64,000 nucleotides of DNA from Staphylotrichum longicolle (Eukaryota; Ascomycota; Sordariomycetes; Sordariales; Chaetomiaceae): assembly GCA_019096155.1 (NCBI GenBank), contig JAHCVI010000005.1, forward strand, positions 568,468-632,467, written 5' to 3'. Shown here one piece after another: positions 55,785 through 64,000 of the stretch. A model generated the notes under the pieces. The model was not told the origin of the DNA, searched no databases, and worked only from the letters and a program-made list of their open reading frames with translations. Within the stretch, counting starts at the first letter, position 1; every line of letters starts with the position of its first letter. The position numbers and the translations under genes were made by a program.

Positions 55785-57393
55785 ATGGGACTGCCCATCC
55801 CCCGCGCGTCACCAGGTCCTTCCAGCCCCTTGCCCGGTGCTGATGGGATAGATCTCTCTGACTACTGCTCCCGCCGCCTCGCTGGTCTTGAGACTGGGCC
55901 CATACCCAACATCGGCCCAGGCGCGGCAGCCGCCATCTGGACGCTGTTTGCCACTTCAACCATCTTTTTGACCCTGCGCATCTACTGCAAGATCTGGCGC
56001 TCACGGGGGTTATGGTGGGACGATCTGGTGTTGATCATCAGCTGGGTGAGCCCCGCCTGTTTCTCAGTTCTCCATACCCCTTAACCCCCTACCATCCTAA
56101 CACCCCCATCCCTCCTCCCCGCAGGCAATGTTCCTCGCCTCCACCCTCCTCTGCCACCGCGTCATCACCCACGGCTTCGGCAAGTACCCCTGCGACATCC
56201 CGCCGCAGAACCTCCCGCTCATCGCCTTCGAGGGCGCGGGGCTCGGGTCCGCCTTCACCATCCTCGCCATCGTGTGGTCCAAGACGTCGTTCGGCATCAC
56301 CATCCTCCGCCTGACGCGCGACGGCCTGCGCCGGTTTGTCTTTGTTGTCGTCGTCGCCATGAACGTCGCCATGCTGCTGCAGGCCGTGTTTGTCTGGGTC
56401 AAGTGCGAGCCCGTCGAGAAGAACTGGCGGCCGTTTGTGGAGGGGCGGTGCTGGGATCTGAGGGTCAGCAATGGCTATGGGTTCTTCAGTGGCGTGTTGT
56501 CGGGGGTGTGTGATCTCTTGTTTGCGCTGCTGCCGTGGCATTTGGTGTGGGGGTTGAGGATGCGGAAGAAGGAGAAGGTCGGGGTGGTGGTAGCGATGAG
56601 TATGGGCGTTTTGTGAGTGTCTCCTTTGAAGTCGTGGGGGTGTATATTGTGACTGACTCGGGGTTCAAGTGCTGGGGCAACGGCGTTTGTCAAGTCTGTG
56701 ATGCTGTTGAGTTTGGGGTCCAAGAACTTCACCCGTAAGCCTTTTCGAAACACTGGGTTTAGGAAACTACAACAGTTCACTGACTGCTGAACAGACGAGG
56801 GTGCCCATCTTATTACCTGGGCAGCGGCCGAGATTGCCACCACCATCATGGCATCCTGCATCCCCGTCCTGCGCGTGCTCTTCCGCGAGCTGCGGGACAC
56901 GCACCCAACCGAAATCAGCGGCACGCCAGGGCGACGGTACTACCAGTTTCGCAAATCCGGCAGCACAGCCGAGACCCTGAAAGGCGGAATGGCCAGTCCC
57001 ATTGACACAACCGTCCTGGCTACGGGGGACAACCCTGCCGGTACCACAGACTGTCCATTGAGCCAGACTGAAGCTGAAGGGACCAATGCGTCTTCAAAGT
57101 CGTGGGCCTCTTACTGGGATTTTGGAAAACCCAAGAGAGTGAGCCAAATGCTTACAGGCAAATTCAAGTCTGCAGCGGAGCCAACGGCGAGACCCTATCC
57201 CATTGCCGAGAACAGCAGCCAAAGAGAACTCGTGAACCTCGCTGGCAAGGACGCCGGGGGAGACTCGGGGAGAACGGAGGGTGTGATTCTGCAGATGCAA
57301 GAATTTGAGCTAAGGTACGAGGGGCCAGAGGAACAGAGGAAGAGTCAAGGGGGTTATGAGTTGGGAAAGGCTGGCATTGGGGAGGCGCGGTGA
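55785..57393 (+). CDS. Pth11-like / rhodopsin-fold integral membrane protein
   Basis: A seven-helix protein of 470 aa in the large Pezizomycotina family of Pth11-related membrane proteins. Exons are 55785-56045, 56125-56612, 56670-56734 and 56795-57393. All three introns give good phase and restore WDDLVLIISWAMFLAS, GVFAGATAFVKSVM and NFTHEGAHLITWAAAEIAT. Family features are YCKIWRSRGLWWDD after the first helix, FEGAGLGSAFTILAIVWSK, CEPVEKNW in the second outer loop, NGYGFFSGVLSGVCDLLFALLPWHLVW, and the seventh helix ITWAAAEIATTIMASCIPVLRVL. There is no CFEM domain and no clear signal peptide. The last 150 residues are cytoplasmic, charged and Ser/Thr-rich. Some relatives are receptors for surface cues, but most have no known role. 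Confidence 0.85.
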
Positions 57394-57493
57394 GGGTGGA
57401 AATGGAGTTTCGTGTTGTTCCTAGCTTTGACGTAGACATGTTTCTTTGATGTTCTGGTTACTGAAAATCTAAGCCATTTGCTTGATAGACCTC
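57394..57493. terminator. 3' region of the Pth11-like gene
   Basis: The 100 bases between the stop and the MITE are AT-rich and contain TTTCTTTGATGTTC. The gene's 3' end may lie here or inside the element. Confidence 0.3.
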
Positions 57494-58015
57494 TAATTAA
57501 GAGGGAGACTTTTCGGACTATGTGCCATGTCTTCCCGGACTATACCACGTGATACCACTTACATCGCACCCCAATGCTGGCAACGCCCATCTTAGGTGCA
57601 AGCTGCCCAAATCTATCAACCTTCTCAATTCACCCCTATCACCAATCCTTCTTAGTTATAACTACATATTCAATGGCAATGTGGTCAATAGCTAGCTTGA
57701 CGAGACGGGGAGAGAATGGCGTTTCAGAAGGGCAAGAAGGTCGAAGGGGCACGGGCCACAACTAGGTCAGTCAGGTATCCTTAAAGGAGTCAAAAACATG
57801 ACCCGGCTCTCTTGAATTTACTACAATCCTAAGCGAGCCGGCCAGTTCTTTTGCGAGAGAGCGAGAGAGCCAGAGAGCAAGAAAACGGATTCTGAAGAAG
57901 AGTGTAGAAAAGGGAAGGGGAGATGGTTCTAGGGTTGGGGTTCTATATGGCTCCTGTCACGTGGTATAGTCCGGGAAGACATGGCACATAGTCCGAAAAG
58001 TCTCCCTCCTAATTA
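57494..58015. mobile_element. 522-bp MITE-like element with 59-bp terminal inverted repeats
   Basis: Positions 57494-57552 and 57957-58015 are inverted copies of each other over 59 bp with a single mismatch (57500 A against the G expected from the other end). The arms start TAATTA, then RGAGGGAGACTTTTCGGAC, and end ACCACGTGA. TAATTA is its own complement, so it may be part of the arm or a target-site duplication (TA or TAATTA). The 400-bp core has no transposase, so the element is non-autonomous. Family cannot be named from this copy. It sits between the Pth11-like gene and the amidohydrolase gene. The near-identity of the arms suggests recent insertion. Confidence 0.9.
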
Positions 58016-58689
58016 AACCACAAAACAAACAAGGGCTTGCTGTCGTACCTCGATGTGCCACGTAGTTTAGTGATGTCGCCGGATGCGTCTGGTCTCCCTT
58101 GCGCCGTCTTTGTGTTATGAATCATGGGATTCGAAAGAAAACTATAGAAGTGAGTGAGAAACTATCCTGTAATTCGGTGGAGCCTTTTCGAAGTGTCTGC
58201 AGTGCTGTCTTTCGCTCCCAGCCACTGGAGCAAACGGCACGCCCCATCATCTTGACGACCGGTGCTTTCTCTGTCATCCGACACTTGGCAGACTCCCAAA
58301 TAGGCTCGACTAAAACAAAATTGGAGGATTTCGGAGCCAGATTTCTTGAGGCTGATCCGTCCAGGCTGGTCCTGTGGGTGACTGGTGAGGTTGCAGAAAG
58401 CCAAGACTGTACCGCGTCCGAGTTCCCGCTCCAAGGCTGGTCGTTCTGGTACCGTCTGACAGGTAACAGGGAGTCTGCATATATATTGCATGTTTTGCAT
58501 TGTTAAGAGACCTATCATTGACTAACCCGCTCAATAGTCACAACGAAAGGGGTGCACTCACACGGCAGGACCTGGCGTGCTTCCCCAGCGAACTTAATGT
58601 AAATATCGCGAGTATTCTCCTGCCCGAAGTTGTTCCCTTCTCTCTCTTTCTGATCTATCCGAGAACCATGCAACTGAAAACCTGGAAAA
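58016..58689. promoter_or_regulatory. Promoter region of the secreted amidohydrolase
   Basis: About 670 bases between the MITE and the amidohydrolase ATG. No TATA box can be placed with confidence: TATATATTG near 58479 is about 210 nt upstream. An open frame at 58099-58506 has no domain and is treated as non-coding. Confidence 0.35.
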
Positions 58690-60255
58690 ATGAGGCTTGT
58701 CAACGGAATTGCGATCCTGCCCGCCTTTCTCACCGCGGTGAATGCGGCGTCAATACTATTCCGAGGGGGCACAGTCATCGCTTTCAACAAGCAAACGCAG
58801 GGGCTACAGATTATTCGCGATGGCTCCGTCCTGGTTACGAACGACCACATCGCCGGCGTGTTTGACTCGGCACCCACAAGGATCCCCGGGGGCACCGAGA
58901 TCGTCAACGCCAGGGGCAAGATCATCACGCCAGGTTTCATCGACACGCACCGCCACGGATGGCAGACGGCCTTCAAGACCATGGCCTCCAACACCACCCT
59001 GATTGAGTTTTTTGGCCGCTACAGTTCGTTTGTCGCCCCGTTTTTCTGGAACGCCACAGACATCTACGACAGCCAGCTTGCCGGCTTGTATGAAGCCCTC
59101 AACGCAGGCGTCACATCGTCGCTCGACCATGCCACGCACACCTGGTCCAAAGACGCCGCCGAGGCCGGTCTCCAGGCCTGTATTGACAGCGGGGCAAGAG
59201 TCTTTTGGGGATTCACCTTTGCCAACCTCACGGGCTTGATCACGGTTGAGCAGCTGTACCCAGTGTTCCGGGACATGGCCAAGAAACCTGGCTTGAAGGA
59301 CTCGCCGACCACCTTGGGCATTGCTTATGACGGCTGGGGCCCGAACCCTAATGTTGGAGAGATTAACAAGATTATGGCACTCGCAAAGTAATGAAAGAGA
59401 ATCCGCCCAGCATTCAAGCGAGAAGAAAGCTAACAGCACTCGACCAGGGAGCTGAACGTATCGGTCATCACGACCCACTCCCTCCAGGGACCCTGGGGGT
59501 TCAACAACTCGCCCGAGGACATCCACGCGCTTAACTACCTCAACATCTCCATCCCCATCGTCTTCTCGCACGCGTCGTTCCTGACGCCGACGGGCGCGGA
59601 CCTGCTGCGGTCGACCAACCAGTACATCTCCATCACGCCCGAGTCCGAGATGCACTACGGCCAGACGCACCCGGTCAGCTACTCGATCCAGGACCAGGCC
59701 TCGCTCGGCGTCGACACGCACATCACCTTCAGCACCGACATCCTGACCCAGTCGCGCATCTGGCTGCAGCAGGCGCGCTACGAGCGCTACCTCGACGTGC
59801 TCGAGCAGGACAAGCTGCCGCGCAGCAACCCCATGTCGGTCGAGCAGGCCTTCCTGCTCGCCACGCGCCACGGCGCCCTCGCCCTGCGGCGGCCCGACCT
59901 CGGGATCATCGCCGAGGGCGCCAAGGCCGACCTGCTCGTGTGGGACGGCACCTCGCCGGCGATGCTGGGCTGGGTCGACCCCGTCGCCGCCGTCATTCTG
60001 CACGCGAGCGTCGGCGACATTGAGGCGGTGCTGGTCGACGGCAAGTGGGCCAAGCGCGGCGGTAAGTTGGTGGCGAGGGGCTGGCCCGAGGCCCGCGCGC
60101 GCTTCCTGCGGTCGGCCCAGCGGCTTCAGGCCGTTTGGCGGGGTATGCCGTTGCCGGAGCCGCCGGCCGAGTTTAACGGTCGACCGGTTGTTGACCCGGT
60201 CCGGGTGGATGCGCTGCGGGGGCCGGGCGACGGGTACGGGAATGTGTACATCTAA
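58690..60255 (+). CDS. Secreted metal-dependent amidohydrolase (deaminase-like)
   Basis: A protein of 501 aa in the amidohydrolase superfamily, close in layout to chlorohydrolase/cytosine or adenosine-type deaminases. Exons are 58690-59387 and 59448-60255. The 60-nt intron has GCTAAC and CCAG, and joins MALAK to ELNVSVI. Metal ligands expected for the family are seen: HRH in GFIDTHRHGWQ, His in ITTHSLQGPW, His in FSHASFLT and Asp in ITFSTDIL. The end has the usual AEGAKADLLVWDG and ILHASVGDIEAVLVDGKW. A 20-residue signal peptide (MRLVNGIAILPAFLTAVNAA) is followed directly by the small beta domain, and several N-glycosylation sequons are present, so it is probably secreted. Substrate is unknown: it could be a nucleoside, guanidine, triazine-like or other cyclic amidine. 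Confidence 0.85.
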
Positions 60256-61286
60256 GGTCGTTGAACGCGAAGATCGGTTCACACCAGCCCACCTGTGAAT
60301 TATCACTGCACTATTTGGCCGGATAGCAGACATTTGACAAACTGGATATTGTGTTTTTGCCAAGAATCAACTACAACTCTTTCTGGTCAGAGGAAGACAT
60401 TGAGCAATTTCCTGCAGTGATGACTGAGCCAACGTCGCCGCAATACAGACAAACTCGAGAACTCGCTGTTCTACCATAGAGGTAACCACTTCTATGTTGG
60501 CTACTAGCTATAATGTCCTAACCTCTACCACTACTTGTGCGCGACTCCGGCAGTCAAGAGTGGCAGGGAACAGTCTTGAGAAAGGGGGGGGAGGGGGGGG
60601 CAGGGATGTAGCAGACTTCTCGGGAAATTCTCAAACGAGTCGACGAGACTATCCGAGGAAGCTGTAAATACAGGAAGTTGTTGTTCGCCGTGGGGCCAGG
60701 CCAGTTTCTTTTCCGCAACCGCTTGTGTACCTATATGGCCGGCTCTTCCATCTTTTCTCTTTACCCCTTCATGTAATAAAATGTTGTTATCTTGGAAAAA
60801 CAGAAGAAGAAAAGCTTGCCACTGTGTAGAAATATAAGGTAATCAGCACATTAAGGTACTCTGCGGGTATTCATTCGCCCGGCAAGCGCGTCTCGCATGA
60901 ATGTCATGTGTCTTCTGTGTTGTTTTCACCCCTTTTCCAAACCCATTGCCGCGCTGTATCTCGGGGAAAGTATCGCCAACGACGGAAGATGAGTGAAGGT
61001 GGAAAACGGAGTTGGTGGGACATGTTCGAGGTGAACTGAAGCGTTTCTCCCCCCTGGCTGGAACAAACTCTCACGAATTTGATTGACTCTCATTACTGTG
61101 TCCTTTAAAACGGTCTTCATTTCCTCAACCTGTTCCGAAAAAACCCTCCAGAACTCCGTATCCTTTCTCGTTTCTCGCTCCCTCCGTGTCCCCGGATCAA
61201 AACGGCCTATCCCTGCCAGGCTAACATTCATAATCAGCCACTCCTCACTCTTCCATGGCCGTCCAAATCCTCGGCCACCACCCGCT
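60256..61286. terminator. Convergent 3' spacer
   Basis: About 1 kb between converging genes. It contains a G-rich run at about 60584-60602 (nine G, A, eight G) and CATGTAATAAAATG near 60770, which could serve as a polyadenylation signal. No gene is recognised. Confidence 0.4.
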
Positions 61287-62664
61287 TCAAGATCCATATT
61301 CGGGATGAGCAGATGCAGCCAGCACGCGCGCGCGCCGGCGGCCTCCTTCTTCGTCTCTTTCTCGCCGCCACCCTTGTCTCGCAGCGCGGGACAAACGTTT
61401 TCCAATGTATTTGCGCGCGTCGCAGACAAACGGCGGCGGCGGGGGGGGCGCGAAGGGAAATCGCGACGGCGGGGTTTCGGGCGTCTCGGCGGCGGCGCGG
61501 AGCTGGAAGCTGATGACGATGATCTGGAAGAGGCTGCGGACCGGGGCCGTTAGCAAAAAGTGGAGAGAAATGAGGGAAAAAGGAGGAGGTGGTAAGGTTA
61601 GGTACCTCAGAGCGCAAAATGCGAGGCTGAAGCGCGGGACGAGCCATTTGTCGTAGATGCCCACTCTCGGGGATCTCGTGGAGCGCCGGCCGTTGGCGCC
61701 GGCAGTGACATGGGTGTTGTGGGTCACGTTTCCGCCGCCAGACATCGTTTGCGTGTGACTGTGAGGCGAATTCCACGTGGCGAGCGTGAGGCGCGAGTGC
61801 GCGTAGCGGCCGAGGATGGCCAACAGCATGATGGCGCCCCGGGCGAAGCAGCCGATTACTGAGGCCGTTAGTCACGATGTGCGCGGTGATTGCTCGGAGT
61901 TAAACTGACAAATGGCATCGGCCAACACCATAAAGGCGACCGTGCTTTTGTCGATGCCGCTGAACCGGAGGAGTACCATTTGAGAGGCGGGCAGGGCTGC
62001 GGCGGTGACCTTTGCAGCAAGACTTGGGATAAAGCCATATATCTTGCCAGTGCGCAGTTGAAACACACCGCTTGTGAGCTCGGCGGCCCTAGGTCACGGT
62101 TAGCCGTCGGGTAGCGAGCGTAGGAGAGAGATGGCGTACACACCAAAACAAGACGAGCAGCGATTCTACATTGTACCCATAATATTCTACATAGCGTTAG
62201 AGAAGTGCGGGACTTGGGACAAGCACGTGTCGTACGGATGTAGAACAGCACCAGATCCAGCCCTGTGGAAGCGCCTGTGATATTCAGCTCTGGGTTTCCT
62301 ACATTCGCGACGATATTCGCGTGCTGCTCTGTCTTGATGTCGCACCACCGAGCGATCGTATGTATCTGCTGGGCGATGGAGGCCAACGTGTGCAACGACA
62401 CGAAAGCGCCCAGCATGGCGACATCTGTGTCGTTAGCGGGCGAAAGTTGCGCGGTCAACACGGACGATCGAACTTACAGCTCTTGCGCTCATCGTAAACA
62501 CAGACGAGCCACAGAAGAAGAACGCCGCTGGCAAGACAGAGGAAGCTGTAGATGAGCACCCCGACGGCGACGCCCATCACTTCGGGCGGTAGCTGAGCGA
62601 CCATCCTAAAGTCTGGCGTGCAGAGAGACGGAGCATTGCGAGTCTCAGGACAGAGAGCACTCAT
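61287..62664 (-). CDS. Multi-pass membrane protein of unknown function
   Basis: Six minus-strand exons, 62664-62478, 62424-62236, 62186-62144 (43 nt), 62088-61910, 61858-61606 and 61533-61287, join in phase to give about 365 aa. Six or seven hydrophobic segments are visible: GVAVGVLIYSFLCLASGVLL, VAMLGAFVSLHTLASIAQQI, LDLVLFYIQYYGYN with SLLVLFWAAEL, AAKVTAAALPASQMVLL, AFMVLADAILIGCFARGAIM and FSLAFCALRSLFQIIVISF. Between helices are a short NIT sequon and, before the last helix, a loop rich in Gly, Thr, His and Arg. The tail after the last helix is Pro-rich then basic, and its end is less certain. It looks like one of the fungal seven-helix families with a short ectodomain, but I cannot name it. 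Confidence 0.65.
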
Positions 62665-64000
62665 CAGGCTCTCAATGGTAATTTGACATCTCCCATGCTA
62701 CCGGGTGACTGGGGCTGGAGGGACTGGGGCGCAAGAATCACAGATCTGGTTTACCTAACTCGCACAGACCAACAACCGAAGATAATCCCGTTCGAGCGAT
62801 CGACTTGACTGATTAGGGCTTGGAGTCGAACACTCCACGAGCAGCCTGGGAGTTCGTTTGCTTTCTTTCGGGCTTAGGATGCACGTCCAGGATCCTCATG
62901 AGACCAGCGTGCAGGTGGAGGCTCGAGCGCCTCGCTTGTGCCTTGCTCCCGCCCGACAGGTAAGCTCAGGTGAGTTGCCTTACTTTTACGTTACGGTAGC
63001 CGATCGGGGTGATATCGATCGCCACAACGGTTTCGACGGAAATTTCTGTCTGTGCGGCGCAACCATCCTGGAACAAGATGGATCATCAGCGCTAACGCCC
63101 TGTGAGCAAGGGTATGTCGGTCCGAGAAAGATCTCCATTCTCAAGTTGCATCCGGGATTCGGCCCAGCTGCTCGTTTTTTGGTATCATCACACCCAAGGG
63201 CCCCAATGGCGGACGAGTAAGGTCGGCACAGACGACCGCATTGGGATCAAACCCCGGCAAGAGAAACGTGCATCCTGAGGGATTGCTGAACATGGACGCG
63301 CCCCAGACACACTAGAAAATGAGTCTAGCCTTATTCTTGCTTTGAAGGCTCGTCGGCAAAGGCACCGTCAGCGTGCAGTTTGCTCGGACGTGCCCGAGCC
63401 GAGCCACATGAAGGGAACTTCCAAATGGATGCAGAAGTTCTCTTCACTACACTGCTCGTCATCGGAAAGGAGGTGATCGATTACAGGCACAGAACAGGAA
63501 CTTGGTATGTGCCTCAAGAGACCCGTTGTCGGAATATCCATGGGGCCCCATGCTTGAAAGCCCAATTCCCAGGTGGGATAAATGAACGTCTTCCACCTGC
63601 AACATTGGGAGAAAAGAAGCTCCGATATTTGTGGCTGGTCCGCAAAATTAGAACCTAGGTATGTCCCCCTCCTCCGGGGAAGTGTTGACCGCTCCCACCT
63701 ACACTATCGCGCTAGGATCAGAACCCCGGAGGGGGCGCTTGTTGAATGTCTCGCGTGACGACTGCTCGCTGGTGTGTCTACGATGCGCAGCGGCAGGAGG
63801 TACCAGAAATTCAGGCGTCAAGGATGACTGCCGGTGACGAGTAGATACCGGGACCCGCGGGCAGCGCAGCGAACCACACCAGCACGGATCAACAAGCGAG
63901 GGGCTGAGTGGAGACAATCGTCGGCATTTGAGTCCCCAGAAATCTGCCACTCCGAGTTCTGTGCTGCGCTCTCGATGGCGTTGTTGCGATCCAAGGCAGG
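62665..64000. other. Intergenic, window end
   Basis: About 1.3 kb with no convincing gene. A 120-codon frame at 62858-63220 and a 92-codon frame at 63380-63658 have no recognisable domain. The first 100 bases are the promoter side of the membrane-protein gene. Confidence 0.5.

Noticed and set aside
58804..60363. 519-codon minus-strand frame opposite the amidohydrolase
   Set aside because: Long only because of GC-rich codon bias. The plus-strand product has a complete metal site and a well-placed intron.
1..64000. CRISPR arrays, prophage, or bacterial operons
   Set aside because: No spaced direct repeats, no phage-type genes, and introns throughout show eukaryotic fungal DNA.

Overview
The window is nuclear DNA from a filamentous ascomycete, most likely a Sordariomycete. 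Supporting signs are short (42-120 nt) GT-AG introns with CTAAC/CTGAC-type branch sites, GC-rich codon use, no operons, and fungus-specific families: PalA/Rim20, an ascomycete-type laccase with a DSGL tail, a Pth11-like membrane protein, a SYLF-domain protein and a fungal flotillin. I do not assign a genus. I made about 22 gene calls. Most exon structures below were assembled by hand from splice signals and reading frame.

Layout. 1-3.2 kb: no gene seen. 3.2-11.3 kb (+): PalA/Rim20, a CCC1/VIT1-type vacuolar iron/manganese transporter, and a long disordered protein of unknown function. 13.4-17.3 kb: a fringe-like GT31 glycosyltransferase (+) tail-to-tail with a SYLF/Ysc84-type protein (-). 17.3-23.8 kb: a 6.5-kb stretch without a convincing gene. 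23.8-35.1 kb: an accessory-looking block with a secreted laccase (+), two small cysteine-rich secreted proteins (-), an uncharacterised multi-exon gene (-), an intracellular-type GH13 alpha-amylase (-), a small acidic protein (+) and a four-exon gene for a ten-cysteine secreted peptide (-). 36.6-45.4 kb: an Asn/Gly-repeat single-pass membrane protein (+), a three-finger C2H2 protein (+), an unknown PPSY-motif protein (-) and a flotillin (+). 46.7-51.0 kb (-): a thiamine-diphosphate enzyme and an ACS-family MFS permease. 51.0-55.8 kb: no convincing gene. 55.8-62.7 kb: a Pth11-like/rhodopsin-fold membrane protein (+), a 522-bp MITE with 59-bp terminal inverted repeats, a secreted amidohydrolase (+) and a multi-pass membrane protein of unknown function (-).

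How they may work together (inference). The laccase and the three small cysteine-rich proteins are all exported, and the three peptide genes each have a TATA box about 100-112 nt upstream of the ATG, which suggests similar inducible promoters. The ThDP enzyme and the permease are neighbours on one strand and could form a small uptake-plus-catabolism pair. PalA, flotillin, SYLF and GT31 are housekeeping membrane-traffic or cell-surface genes.

A caution for any reader: at least seven genes that otherwise look functional (PalA, the 8.6-kb unknown, alpha-amylase, the Asn/Gly membrane protein, the PPSY protein, flotillin, the ThDP enzyme) need single-base frame changes, many at homopolymers. Correcting them restores whole-codon gene lengths (PalA 875 aa, amylase 573 aa, flotillin 520 aa, ThDP enzyme 588 aa). 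This looks more like indel errors in the assembly than a run of pseudogenes.
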